Assembly (NCBI GenBank): GCA_045106735.1
Contig: JBGCEZ010000008.1
Span: 1 to 59,104 of the forward strand
Direction of reading: 5' to 3'
Length of the DNA stretch: 59,104 nt
Source: JBGCEZ01 sp045106735
Lineage (GTDB): Bacteria > Planctomycetota > Phycisphaerae > Phycisphaerales > SM1A02
Position 1 is the stretch's first letter, and each line of letters opens with the position of its first letter. Both the position numbers and the translations under genes were made by a program. A model generated the notes under the pieces. It saw nothing but the letters and a program-made list of their open reading frames with translations. It searched no databases and was not told the origin of the DNA. Shown here one piece after another: positions 43,115-51,830 of the stretch.

Positions 43115-45064
43115 TCAACTCCACTTCGGCCGGTCGGTCGCCACGTGGTAGTGCGGATCCTCACTGATGTTCACTTCGACCATCGGTCCCGCGCGGTCGA
43201 GCAGGCGGCGACAGTCTTCACTGAGGTGACGCAGGTGCAGCCGTTTGTCGAGTTTCTGGTAGCGGTCGGCCAGCGCGTTGATCGCTTCCAGCCCTGACTG
43301 GTCGTACACGCGGCTGAAGTAGAAGTCGATGACGACGTCGTCGGGATCCTTGGCCGGATCAAAGAGCTCGCGGAAGCGCGACACGCTGCCAAAGAAGAGC
43401 ACGCCGTGCAGCTGGTAGATCTTGCTGCCGTGTTCGTCGACCTGCTCGTCGGCGACCAGGTGCCGGCTCTTCTGCCACGCGAACACCACCGCCGACAGCG
43501 CGACGCCGATCAAGACCGCGGTGGCGAGATCGTGCATGAAGACGGTGTACGCCGCGACCACGATCATGATCGCCACTTCCGGCCACGGAATCCGTCGCCA
43601 GGTCTGCAGCGTGGCCCACTCGAACGTGCCGATCACCACCATGAGCATGACGCCGACCAAGGCGGCCATCGGGACCTGTTCGATCAGCGGTCCCAGGAAC
43701 AGGATGATCAGGAGCAAGCCGGTGGCGGCGGTGAGTCCCGAGAGTCGGCCGCGGCCGCCAGACTTCACGTTGATCAGCGATTGGCCGATCATCGCGCAGC
43801 CGCCCATGCCGCCGAGCGCGCCGCACGCGACGTTGGCCAGGCCCTGGCCGATGCACTCGCGGTTCCCGCGGCCGCGGGTCTCGGTGAGTTCATCAATGAG
43901 CGTCATCGTCATCAGCGACTCGATCAGGCCGACGCCGGCGAGGATGATCGAAAACGGAAGGATGATCCACAGGGTTTCGAGCGTGGCGGGCGGCATGGTG
44001 AAGTCCCACCAGGCCGGCCGTGGCAGGCCGCCAGCGATCCGCACATCTTCCGGCAAGACGCCCGCGGCCACCGCGGCGATCTCGTCCCCGGTGAGCGGTA
44101 CCAACGGTCCATCGGCAGCTGGCTGCGGCACCACACCCGCGGGCAGTGCAGCAGCGGCCAGCTCCAGGGCAGCGTCGTCCCGGTCGCGTTGTTCGGTCTT
44201 GACGGCCGCGGCGCGGCTGCTGTCCAGGAGCATATCGCCCACCGTCAGGACGCGGCGCTCGCGTGGCGGGCCGGACGCGGCGGCAGCATCGTCAGCCGCG
44301 GCGGCCAGGGTTCCGTCGGCGGGAGTGCCATCGCCGGCCGCATCGCCAGCTCCGAGGGTGCCATCGGCCACGATGGTCGAGGCAGTCTCTGAGGCAGTGG
44401 CCGGCGCGTCCGCCCCCCCGCGATTGATGGCCAGCGCGGCCAGCGACACGACGATGATCGCCACCAGGCTCGACGGGACGGCGCGCGTCAGACGCGGCAG
44501 GATCGCGATGATCGCCATCGTGGCGACGACCAGGCCGATCATCAGCCCGAGCCGCGCCCCGGTGAGGAAGTGCATCGCGCCGTCCGCGCCGAGGGTCTTG
44601 AAGCTGTCAACCTGGGCCAGCAGGATGACCACGGCCAGACCATTGACGAAGCCGAGCATGACCGGATGCGGCACGATGCGGATGAACTTGCCCAGTCGCA
44701 GCAGGCCGATGACGATCTGGATCAGGCCGCAGAGGACGACGGCGGGAAACAGGTAGCCGATGCCGTGGTTCGCGACGAGGGCCACCACCACCACGCCCAT
44801 CGCGCCGGTGGCCCCAGAGATCATGCCGGGCCGGCCGCCGGCGATCGACGTCACCAAGCAGATGATGAAGGCGGCGTAGAGCCCGACCATTGGCGGCACG
44901 CCGGCCAGGAAGGCGAAGGCCACCGCTTCCGGGACCAGGGCCAGGGCGACGGTGATGCCCGAGAGAACTTCGGCTCGCGGCGATCCCGACATGGCGGTTC
45001 GCAGGTCGAAGACCAGCGGCGGCACGCGGAGGAATCGGGGCAGTCGGATCGTGACTTGGGACAT
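43115..45064 (-). CDS. SulP-family anion permease with a large loop insertion
   Basis: 649 aa. It takes up sulfate or bicarbonate-like anions. ITVALALVPEAVAFAFLAGVPPMVGLYAAF (~37-66), GPLIEQVPMAALVGVMLMV and the C-terminal STAS domain (~550-649) are typical. Normal SulP proteins have a short VGDMxxIAGGLP loop; here the two halves of that motif (VGDMLL at ~275-280 and IAGGLP at ~343-348) are separated and also preceded by an Ala/Asp/Gly-rich block, adding ~110 residues between two TM helices. The ATG at 45064 begins the amphipathic N-terminus. The substrate is undetermined; sulfate uptake would fit the methionine operon elsewhere in the window. Confidence 0.88.
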   Translation of the reverse strand: MSQVTIRLPRFLRVPPLVFDLRTAMSGSPRAEVLSGITVALALVPEAVAFAFLAGVPPMVGLYAAFIICLVTSIAGGRPGMISGATGAMGVVVVALVANHGIGYLFPAVVLCGLIQIVIGLLRLGKFIRIVPHPVMLGFVNGLAVVILLAQVDSFKTLGADGAMHFLTGARLGLMIGLVVATMAIIAILPRLTRAVPSSLVAIIVVSLAALAINRGGADAPATASETASTIVADGTLGAGDAAGDGTPADGTLAAAADDAAAASGPPRERRVLTVGDMLLDSSRAAAVKTEQRDRDDAALELAAAALPAGVVPQPAADGPLVPLTGDEIAAVAAGVLPEDVRIAGGLPRPAWWDFTMPPATLETLWIILPFSIILAGVGLIESLMTMTLIDELTETRGRGNRECIGQGLANVACGALGGMGGCAMIGQSLINVKSGGRGRLSGLTAATGLLLIILFLGPLIEQVPMAALVGVMLMVVIGTFEWATLQTWRRIPWPEVAIMIVVAAYTVFMHDLATAVLIGVALSAVVFAWQKSRHLVADEQVDEHGSKIYQLHGVLFFGSVSRFRELFDPAKDPDDVVIDFYFSRVYDQSGLEAINALADRYQKLDKRLHLRHLSEDCRRLLDRAGPMVEVNISEDPHYHVATDRPKWS

Positions 45065-45341
45065 CGGAACGTGGCTTTCGGGCCCGCCCCAGCGATGGCG
45101 ATCGCCCTCGGTGGGCGGCACACCGTCGGTCGGCGGAACGGAACGGGAAATGATTGATGCGAACTCCGCATGCTATCGACGGTCCCGATGATTCGTCAGC
45201 AATCTGGCCATCGGCCGCGCGGATCCGTCAGTGACGTGCGTGGTCGGGTCCGGATATCCGCGTTCGGGTGACGGGGCGACGAAGCGCTGCCGACCGGCGG
45301 GGAGCGGATGGCGGCGGGCGGCGAGGGTCCGGCGACGGCCG

Positions 45342-45437
45342 CTGGCGAAGGTCTGGCGAGGGACTGGCGAGGGTCCGGCGAAAGTCTGGCGAGGGGCTGG
45401 CGACGGTCCGGCGAAAGTCTGGCGAGGGACTGGCGGG
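45342..45437. repeat. Array of ~9 imperfect 11-bp repeats
   Basis: Tandem CTGGCGARRGW-like units (e.g. CTGGCGAGGGA, CTGGCGAGGGT, CGGCGAAAGT) with a higher-order pattern in which the CGGCGAAAGT variant recurs. There is no spacer-repeat logic, so it is not CRISPR. It lies upstream of the SulP start on the minus strand. Confidence 0.7.
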
Positions 45438-45473
45438 CGGCAGTCCTCCACGCTCGCCCCGCGCACACAAACA

Positions 45474-45495
45474 ACGCCCCGCGACTGCGAGGCGT
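45474..45495 (-). terminator. Second terminator-like hairpin behind argR
   Basis: ACGCCTCGC and GCGGGGCGT stem (one mismatch) with a 4-nt loop; on the minus strand it is followed by TGTTTGTGTG. About 70 nt downstream of the argR terminator. Confidence 0.55.
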
Positions 45496-45563
45496 CTGGT
45501 CTCAATGCGGATGGGGGTCCGTTTCGGGAGGTGCCCCGAATCCAATCCGGCCCGGACAAGGCA

Positions 45564-45595
45564 CCGGGGGAGCTAGCCGCAACCAGCTCCCCCGG
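45564..45595 (-). terminator. Hairpin terminator of argR
   Basis: Perfect 11-bp stem, CCGGGGGAGCT with AGCTCCCCCGG, 10-nt loop, starting 21 nt behind the argR stop. The T tract is weak (TGCCTTGT). Confidence 0.7.
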
Positions 45596-45615
45596 CCCGA
45601 TCCCTGTCCGTGACC

Positions 45616-46113
45616 TCAGCCGTCCGCTGTCCCGTGCCCCGCCTGTTGGACGTGGGCTTCGAGTTCCGCCGCCACACGCCGTGCGTCGGCCGCGGTGCGG
45701 ACCGCGAGGAAGATCGTGTCGTCGCCGGCGATTGATCCGATCACGCCTTCCGGGCGGCATCGATCAACTTCGGCGGCCAATGCATCGGCCCATCCGGGCC
45801 GGGTCCGGAGCACCACCATGCAGGTGGCGATCTCCGTCGCAAGCAGTTCCTGCCGCACCATGCGCCGAAGCAAGGTGGGCGATTCTTCGTCCGAAGTCGT
45901 GGTGATGGTCGACGATCCGGCCTGACCTCCACCGGGCAACATGTAGCCCGATGGCGACTTCACCACGCCGAGATCCGAAAGATCCCGAGAGAGCGTGGCC
46001 TGCGTCACGGCGATCCCCTCGTGTTCCAGCCGCTCCCGCAGGGCTTGCTGGCTGGGCAGGGTTTCTGCCCGCAGCAGCTCAGCAATCTGTTGGCGACGAC
46101 GGGCTCGACTCAT
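45616..46113 (-). CDS. argR: Arginine repressor
   Basis: 165 aa. N-terminal winged helix: RRRQQIAELLRAETLPSQQALRERLEHEGIAVTQATLSRDLSDLGVVK (~5-52). The C-terminal hexamerisation/arginine-binding domain (~85-155) contains VVLRTRPGWADALAAEVD and the conserved GSIAGDDTIFLAVRT. Expected to repress arginine biosynthesis when arginine is bound. The ATG at 46113 is almost at the predicted transcription start, so the mRNA may be leaderless. A palindrome resembling an ARG box covers its promoter, implying autoregulation. No arg biosynthetic gene is nearby; trpB is divergent. Confidence 0.93.
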   Translation of the reverse strand: MSRARRRQQIAELLRAETLPSQQALRERLEHEGIAVTQATLSRDLSDLGVVKSPSGYMLPGGGQAGSSTITTTSDEESPTLLRRMVRQELLATEIATCMVVLRTRPGWADALAAEVDRCRPEGVIGSIAGDDTIFLAVRTAADARRVAAELEAHVQQAGHGTADG

Positions 46114-46119
46114 GACTGC

Positions 46120-46151
46120 ATGAATATACGCAGCCCTGCATATTCATACAA
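46120..46151 (-). promoter_or_regulatory. argR promoter overlapped by an ARG-box-like operator
   Basis: Inverted repeat ATGAATAT (46120-46127) and ATATTCAT (46140-46147), close to the TGAATW half-site of known ARG boxes. On the minus strand TTGTAT (46151-46146) and TATATT (46128-46123) lie 17 bp apart as -35/-10. ArgR bound here would block RNA polymerase. The region is conspicuously AT-rich against its surroundings. Confidence 0.7.
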
Positions 46152-46269
46152 GGGTGCAGTGCAGATTTCGACCGCCCATCCAATCAGCCCGGATCTCACG
46201 TATTGACAACGACTTGCGCCGCCATTCCCGTGACCGATCCTCAAGAGTTTCCGGTGCTATGCTTCGCCC

Positions 46270-47565
46270 ATGAGCGTTCCTCCCCCACCGTCGAGCCTCG
46301 CGGCCGATTCTTCCGCTTCGGGATCCGCGGCCCGCCCCGCCTCTGGCGTGCCCAATGAGGCCGGCCGGTTCGGCGACTTTGGCGGCCAGTACGTCCCCGA
46401 AACACTGATCGCCGCCTTGGATGAGTTGGCGACCGAGTACGCCGCCGCTCGTCGGGACCCGGCGTTCCAACGCGAGCTCGATGAGCTGCTCACGCGGTAC
46501 GTTGCCCGGCCCACGCCGCTCACCCACGCGCGCCGCCTCACCGAGCACGCCCGGGCCGGCGCCGCCGACGGCCACGGTGCCGAGATCTGGCTCAAGCGCG
46601 AAGACGTCGCCCACACGGGCGCGCACAAGATCAACAACACCATCGGCCAAGTGCTGCTGACGCGGCGCATGGGCAAAGAGCGCGTCATCGCCGAAACCGG
46701 CGCCGGCCAGCACGGCGTGGCCACCGCCACCGCGTGCGCGCACTTCGGTCTGCGCTGCGAGGTGTACATGGGCTCCGAAGACGTCCGGCGCCAGAGCCTC
46801 AACGTGTTCCGCATGCGACTGATGGGTGCGACGGTCAACGTCGTTGAGTCCGGCAGCCGCACGCTCAAGGACGCAACGAACGAAGCGATGCGCGACTGGA
46901 TGGGGTCCGTCGCCGACACGCACTACATCCTCGGCTCGGTCGTCGGCCCGCACCCGTTCCCGATGATTGTGCGCGACTTCCAATCCGTCATCGGTCGCGA
47001 ATGCCGGGCCCAGTGCCTGGACCAGTGCGACCGCCTTCCCGACGCGGTCGTGGCCTGCGTCGGCGGCGGTTCGAACGCGGCCGGCATCTTCTATCCCTTT
47101 GTCGACGACGCGGACGTGGCCCTCGTGGGCGTCGAAGCCGGCGGCCGGGCGAGCCGGGCCGGAGACCACGCCGCGCCGCTGAGCCACGGCGCCCCCGGCG
47201 TGCTGCACGGCTCGATGAGTTACGTCCTGCAGGACGACTCGGGCCAGACCAGCCCGGTCCACTCGTGCTCGGCCGGCCTCGACTATCCCGGCGTCGGCCC
47301 CGAACACGCCTGGTGGAAGGACACCGGCCGCGTCCGCTACACCAGCGTGGAAGACAACGACGCCCTCGATGCGTTCTGCCAGCTCAGCGAGCTGGAAGGG
47401 ATCATCCCCGCGCTCGAGACGTCCCACGCGATCGCCGAAGCCGTGCGCGTGGCCGCCGCGCTGCCCGCCACCGGCATGGTGGTGATCAACTGCTCGGGCC
47501 GCGGCGACAAGGACGTGCAGGAGGCGGCGCGACTGCTCGCCGACCGCGGAGACGACCGGATTTGA
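46270..47565 (+). CDS. trpB: Tryptophan synthase beta chain
   Basis: 431 aa. It condenses indole and serine into tryptophan with PLP. FGDFGGQYVPETLIAALDEL opens the core; the PLP lysine is in KREDVAHTGAHKINNTIGQ; AETGAGQHGVATATACA, CVGGGSNAAGIFYPF (phosphate loop) and VINCSGRGDKDV are complete. About 30 N-terminal residues (Pro/Ser/Ala) precede the family start. No trpA follows, so the operon is split. It is divergent from argR. A 7-bp inverted repeat (47613-47619 with 47626-47632) spanning the stop of the converging gene may act as the shared terminator. Confidence 0.95.
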   Translation: MSVPPPPSSLAADSSASGSAARPASGVPNEAGRFGDFGGQYVPETLIAALDELATEYAAARRDPAFQRELDELLTRYVARPTPLTHARRLTEHARAGAADGHGAEIWLKREDVAHTGAHKINNTIGQVLLTRRMGKERVIAETGAGQHGVATATACAHFGLRCEVYMGSEDVRRQSLNVFRMRLMGATVNVVESGSRTLKDATNEAMRDWMGSVADTHYILGSVVGPHPFPMIVRDFQSVIGRECRAQCLDQCDRLPDAVVACVGGGSNAAGIFYPFVDDADVALVGVEAGGRASRAGDHAAPLSHGAPGVLHGSMSYVLQDDSGQTSPVHSCSAGLDYPGVGPEHAWWKDTGRVRYTSVEDNDALDAFCQLSELEGIIPALETSHAIAEAVRVAAALPATGMVVINCSGRGDKDVQEAARLLADRGDDRI

Positions 47566-47619
47566 ATGCGGGGAATCGAGCCGGACGTCGTCTGACGCGG
47601 CCGGCAGATGCCCGATCGC

Positions 47620-48720
47620 TCAGCGGCGATCGACCGGCATGAGTTCCACCATCAGCGGATGGTGATCCGAGGCGTACCAGGACGGATACGGATCGTTCCG
47701 CCAGTCGTACTCGGTGTCGTACGGCTTGCCGAGGACCACCGCGGTCCCGGGCACGATTTCGCGGTACGCCGCACCGTTGCACAGGATGTAGTCGATGACC
47801 CGGCCGGACTCGTGGGTCTTGGCCAGGTTCGCCTCCGTCTGATCGGCATCGCGCGAACGCGGGATCACCCGGTGCGCCTGCGTATCGACCAACCCCGCTT
47901 CCAGGTAGAGCCGCAGCGACTTGTCCCAGGGCGCCGCATTGAAGTCGCCCATGACGACGATGTTGCGATCCGGGGCGGCGGCCATTTCGGCGGCGATCTT
48001 CTCGACGGTACGAAGCGCTTCGGCTTCCCGCTTCCAGCTGTACGTCCGGCCGGACTTGTGGTGCAGGCAGTACACCGTCAGCGCGTAGTCCGGCCGCACG
48101 CGAATCGTCGCCCGCAGCGGACTGCGCTGGTACTCGAGTCCGGCATCGGCGTCGGCGGGCCGTGCGGCAAAGCCCGGACCGTCGGCCACGACATCGCGCA
48201 AGGACGCTTGGGGCCAGACCTGGACGTCCTCGATCGGGAACCGGCTGAGAATCGAACACTCCACGCCGCGGTAGTAGCCGACGTCCCGCGAGACCACGTG
48301 CTCGTACCCAAGATCCGACAGGTACGTATCGCGGAACCAGATGAGGCAGGCTTCCGATTCGACTTCCTGCAAGGCGATCACGTCGGCGTCCATGCGCCGG
48401 ATCATCGCCGCGATGTTGGCGGCCCGCACCGGATCGGTGGCCATCGGCAGATCATCGAACTCGCCTTCCAGGTCGGGATCGTTGACGGCATCGAAGAGGT
48501 TGAGCACGTTGTACGACGCAATGCGAATCGCCCCGTCGGTCCGGGGCGGCGCCTCGGCCACGCCGTAGCGAATCGGCGGCCGCGGCTCGGCGACGACTGG
48601 CTCGGATGCGACCAGTTCAGTCGCGAGGCCGGCGGACGGCACATCGAGCGCGACACTCGCCGCCGCCGCGCATCCGGCGACCAGCAATCCCGTGAACACA
48701 ATGGCGACCGATGCACGCAT
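47620..48720 (-). CDS. Lipoprotein of the endonuclease/exonuclease/phosphatase superfamily
   Basis: 366 aa. Lipobox LVAGC with Cys17, so a lipid-anchored envelope protein. The EEP fold runs from ~65: RIASYNVLNLFDA (Asn), VIALQEVESEACLIWF (metal Glu), YCLHHKSG, VMGDFNAAPWDKSL (Asp/Asn), and ASDHHPLMVEL (catalytic Asp-His). Substrate could be extracellular nucleic acid or a phosphodiester/phosphoester; not decidable here. The ATG at 48720 has GGAG upstream. It converges on trpB with a 54-nt gap. Confidence 0.85.
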   Translation of the reverse strand: MRASVAIVFTGLLVAGCAAAASVALDVPSAGLATELVASEPVVAEPRPPIRYGVAEAPPRTDGAIRIASYNVLNLFDAVNDPDLEGEFDDLPMATDPVRAANIAAMIRRMDADVIALQEVESEACLIWFRDTYLSDLGYEHVVSRDVGYYRGVECSILSRFPIEDVQVWPQASLRDVVADGPGFAARPADADAGLEYQRSPLRATIRVRPDYALTVYCLHHKSGRTYSWKREAEALRTVEKIAAEMAAAPDRNIVVMGDFNAAPWDKSLRLYLEAGLVDTQAHRVIPRSRDADQTEANLAKTHESGRVIDYILCNGAAYREIVPGTAVVLGKPYDTEYDWRNDPYPSWYASDHHPLMVELMPVDRR

Positions 48721-48950
48721 GACGAGGCTCCGAGGGGACGAACAACCCAGGAAACGCCCGCGATGGAACGGATTCTGGCCGGCCAAGTCTATCGGACCAT
48801 CCGGCGAGGGTCGCGGCCATGACTTCACCGCCGGGTTGGCCTGTGCGGGCCGGGAAAGGCGGGACGATTGGTCCGACTTGGCGATTCCGATCCGGGGCGG
48901 ATCGCGAGACCATGGGTCGTCGCCGGCTGGCCGCAACGGAAGCTTGGTGT

Positions 48951-48975
48951 GTCCCCCGGGGTCTTTTCGGGGGAC
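48951..48975 (+). promoter_or_regulatory. 5' UTR hairpin before a small lipoprotein
   Basis: Perfect 8-bp stem GTCCCCCG/CGGGGGAC with loop GGGTCTTTT, ending 18 nt before the ATG at 48994 and just before the SD AAGGA. It may be a terminator of upstream transcription or a leader structure. Confidence 0.5.
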
Positions 48976-48993
48976 GTGCAAAGGACTCCGCCC

Positions 48994-49221
48994 ATGGCCG
49001 CCACTCGAACCACCACCCTTCGCCGCCTTCGCCGCGGCTTGACCGCCGGCGGCCTCCTCGTGGTGACCCTGATGGCCACCGGATGCGCCGAGAGCCGCCG
49101 GGCCCGGTACGAGCAAATGCTCAAGGGCGAAGTCGTCCGCGCCGATGTCGCCGACGCACGATTCGCCGCGGCCTTCCCCGAGACGGCCACGCTGCGATTC
49201 GCCACGGCCGACGTCGACTGA
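48994..49221 (+). CDS. Small lipoprotein of unknown function
   Basis: 75 aa. Arg-rich start, hydrophobic segment and lipobox MATGC (Cys31), then a short charged tail (ESRRARYEQMLKGEVV). The SD AAGGA precedes the ATG. Short planctomycete lipoproteins of this shape are common; no function can be given. Confidence 0.65.
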   Translation: MAATRTTTLRRLRRGLTAGGLLVVTLMATGCAESRRARYEQMLKGEVVRADVADARFAAAFPETATLRFATADVD

Positions 49222-49291
49222 ACCTGTTCCGGTGCGTGACGCTCGCAGGCATTGCGAGCGAACCGGGGCCGAAGCACGCTCGCCAACAGTT

Positions 49292-49326
49292 GCGAGTCGC
49301 CAGTCGCGAGTCGCCAGTCGCGAGTC
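49292..49326. repeat. 14-bp tandem repeat, 2.5 copies
   Basis: Unit GCGAGTCGCCAGTC, two perfect copies plus a half copy, in a non-coding stretch. Confidence 0.75.
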
Positions 49327-49439
49327 ACACGTCACGAGCCGCCAAGCCATGCGTCGCATGCACGATCCCAGCGCACCCGACGCCATCCCATGAACAACAT
49401 CCGACGGGCCGCATCCCACCGGCAATGACCAACGAACAA

Positions 49440-49473
49440 GGGCCGCACGCACCATCATCGGTGCATGCGGCCC
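49440..49473. terminator. Hairpin terminator between the small lipoprotein and the S41 protease
   Basis: 14-bp stem with one mismatch (GGGCCGCACGCACC with GGTGCATGCGGCCC), loop ATCATC, AACGAACAA upstream and CTGTCGTGTT downstream; usable by both converging genes. Confidence 0.75.
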
Positions 49474-49523
49474 CTGTCGTGTTCGCCTCAACGCGCCGGC
49501 CCCCCTCGGGCCAGCCCGTCGAT

Positions 49524-51830
49524 TTACTCGCCGCGGGGCGAGGCGTCGGCGGCGGCCCGACGCGTGGCTTCACGGTCGTTGATCCGCGTCAGGGCCTGCG
49601 ACTGAAGCAGCAGCAGTGCCGTCTGAAGCTGCGGGTCGATGCCGTCGTTGAGCAGATCGTTGATGTCGGCCGACGCGACTTCCTCGTCACCTTCGGCCGG
49701 TTCGATCGGATTCAGGAAGCGCGACTCGGCTCGCTGGCGGAGCACGATGGCGTCGGATGCCTGGCCGACGGTCATCGGCACCTCGACGTCCGGATCCACG
49801 CCCCACACGGGGGAGCCGTCGCGCTTGTGCACGAGCCGGCCCGGGGTGCGGCCGCCGTCGGGCGACGGCAGGCGGTAGTACTGGGTGGTGAGCTTGATGC
49901 TGCCCTCGCGGGTCACCGGGTGGACGGTCTGGACGCTGCCCTTGCCGAACGAACGCTCGCCGACCACCACGGCCACGCCGTGGGCCTGCAGGGCGCCGGC
50001 GACGATCTCGCTGGCGCTGGCCGAGCCCTTGTTGATCAGCACGACGGTGGACGTGCCCGCTTCACGGACGCGGGCGTCGCCGGCCATCGCCCCCTGCCGC
50101 CACTGCTGGCGACCCTCGCGGTTCTCGCCGGTGACGATGTCGCCGCGGTTGATCCAGAGGTTGCCGATCTGCACCGCCGCGGTCAGGAGGCCGCCGGGGT
50201 TGTGCCGCAGGTCGAGAATTAGGCCGTTGGGCGCCTTGCCCTGGGCGTCTTTGATTTCGCCCCAGGCGTCGAGCAGGTCGGTGAAGCTGGTGGTGGTGAA
50301 CTGCGTGAGCCGCACGTAGGCGATGCCCGCCTCTTCGTCGATCATCCAGTTCCAGATCGGCTCGCCGTCGGCCTCAATGCCGGTCTTCTCCCAGCCCTTG
50401 ACCGAGTGGATTTTGATCGTTGAGCGGCGGATGACCACGTCGACCGGGTCTTCATTTTCGCCGCGCTGAAGACCGAGCTTCACGGTGGATCCTTGCGGTC
50501 CGGTGATGCGATCAACCGCGTCGTTGAGCGACCAGCCGACGGTCGAGTCGGAGCCGACGTTGAGGATCACGTCGCCCGGCTGCACGCCGGCCTTGTACGC
50601 CGGGGTGCCCTCGAGCGGCTGCACGATCTCGATCTCGCGCTTGTCGTTGTGACGAATCAGGATGCCGACGCCAACGAAGTCGCCCTCGGTCTGCTGCCGG
50701 AAACGGCGCAGTTCGTCGGGCCAAATGATGTCCGAGTACGTGTCAAGCCGGCCCATCGCCCCGTCGCCGAACTCACGGACGATCACTTCGTCCGGCAGCC
50801 GCAGCGTCGCACGGTTCAGGTCCATGATGTCGTCGATGACGCCGTTGAAGACGCGGCGCGAGAGGACATTGGACTGCAGCTCGCCGAGCTTGGCCTGCCA
50901 CTCACGAATGCGAGCGTTCCAACGGCTGACCGCGGACGCTTCCCCGAGGCGCGGGAACTCGGTCCGCAGCGGCACGGTGGTGGCGAACGTGGACAGCGAC
51001 TCGAGGCCACCGTCCAGCAGCGGGCGCCAGCCCTCGCCTTCAATGTGTTCCTGGGCCGCAGTCGTCAGCAGGCTGGAAAGCATGCGACGGTCGACGTTCT
51101 GAAGGCGCTCGCGGTAGTCGATCACCTGCGACTCGTTGAACGGCCCGATCGGCGGCTCGCCGAGGCGTTCGGCCCGGGCTTCGCGCATCTCGTGCAGAAT
51201 CTTGGGCGTGTACCGCGAGAGCAGTTCGACGCGGGCGTTGACGACTTTCAGTTCATCGTCGTGCCGGCGGAAGTCGTCGCGGCGGTCGGTGTCTTCGTAG
51301 AACGTGCGAAGCAGGTACAGCAGTTCCTGCGCGTCGATCCAGTGGCGCTGGCGTTCCTCTTCGATCACCTGCGCCTCGCCCCAGCGGACCAGGCTCATGA
51401 TTTCGGCGTTGGCGAGGATCGCATCGAAGTCGGCGGAATGCGACTGGGCGATCACCGCGTGCCGCAGGGCCTTGCTTCGGTTGCCGGCGGCGACCTCGGT
51501 CCGCATTTCAGCGATCGCGTCGTCGCGGGCTTGGTCGCGAGCATCCGCGGCCGCGGCTCGATGGGCCTGGAGCTGTCGCAGCCCGTCGGACATGCGGGCC
51601 GCCGCGGCGGCGCGGGCCGCATCGGCCTCGCCAACCTCGGCGGGCACGGCCGCGAGCAGACGCTCGAAGTCGGCGTCGTCCCCGGTCCGGGCCGTCGTCC
51701 AGACCTGGCTGGCCCACGTCCGGACTTGATCGTCCGGGGCCTCGGCCGACGCCAGAGCAATGACGCCGGTGGTGCAGACGGCGAGGGCGAGGGCGGTGCC
51801 GGCACGGCGAGCGCGAGACGGTCGGGGCAT
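49524..51830 (-). CDS. ctpA: C-terminal processing protease (CtpA/Prc family, peptidase S41)
   Basis: 768 aa, signal ~8-28. A long helical N-terminal region (~35-370) has no family match by eye, as in Prc. PDZ domain ~380-470 (VGVGILIRHNDKREI, GTPAYKAGVQPGDVILNVG, ITGPQGSTVKLGLQRG). Protease core: GIAYVRLTQF, LILDLRHNPGGLL, NKGSASASEIVAGAL with the catalytic Ser (~600), GERSFGKGSVQT with the catalytic Lys (~628). It would cleave C-termini of periplasmic proteins. The ATG at 51830 follows GAGGA. The C-terminal ~70 residues are helical and may be regulatory. Confidence 0.9.
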   Translation of the reverse strand: MPRPSRARRAGTALALAVCTTGVIALASAEAPDDQVRTWASQVWTTARTGDDADFERLLAAVPAEVGEADAARAAAAARMSDGLRQLQAHRAAAADARDQARDDAIAEMRTEVAAGNRSKALRHAVIAQSHSADFDAILANAEIMSLVRWGEAQVIEEERQRHWIDAQELLYLLRTFYEDTDRRDDFRRHDDELKVVNARVELLSRYTPKILHEMREARAERLGEPPIGPFNESQVIDYRERLQNVDRRMLSSLLTTAAQEHIEGEGWRPLLDGGLESLSTFATTVPLRTEFPRLGEASAVSRWNARIREWQAKLGELQSNVLSRRVFNGVIDDIMDLNRATLRLPDEVIVREFGDGAMGRLDTYSDIIWPDELRRFRQQTEGDFVGVGILIRHNDKREIEIVQPLEGTPAYKAGVQPGDVILNVGSDSTVGWSLNDAVDRITGPQGSTVKLGLQRGENEDPVDVVIRRSTIKIHSVKGWEKTGIEADGEPIWNWMIDEEAGIAYVRLTQFTTTSFTDLLDAWGEIKDAQGKAPNGLILDLRHNPGGLLTAAVQIGNLWINRGDIVTGENREGRQQWRQGAMAGDARVREAGTSTVVLINKGSASASEIVAGALQAHGVAVVVGERSFGKGSVQTVHPVTREGSIKLTTQYYRLPSPDGGRTPGRLVHKRDGSPVWGVDPDVEVPMTVGQASDAIVLRQRAESRFLNPIEPAEGDEEVASADINDLLNDGIDPQLQTALLLLQSQALTRINDREATRRAAADASPRGE

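Larger units (their letters stand above)
45065..45615. other. 551-bp intergenic region with repeats and two hairpins
   Basis: It lies between argR (end) and the SulP gene (start), both minus. It holds an 11-bp tandem repeat array and two terminator-like hairpins, listed separately. No ORF here looks coding. Confidence 0.6.
49222..49523. other. Intergenic region with repeat and terminator
   Basis: Between the small lipoprotein and the converging S41 protease. It holds the 14-bp tandem repeat and the terminator listed below; otherwise nothing recognisable. Confidence 0.5.

Noticed and set aside
45342..45437. CRISPR-like array
   Set aside because: Units are 11 bp, contiguous and imperfect, with no unique spacers and no cas genes.
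46203..46208. Consensus -35 TTGACA before trpB
   Set aside because: No -10-like hexamer at 16-18 bp spacing; kept only as a weak hint.
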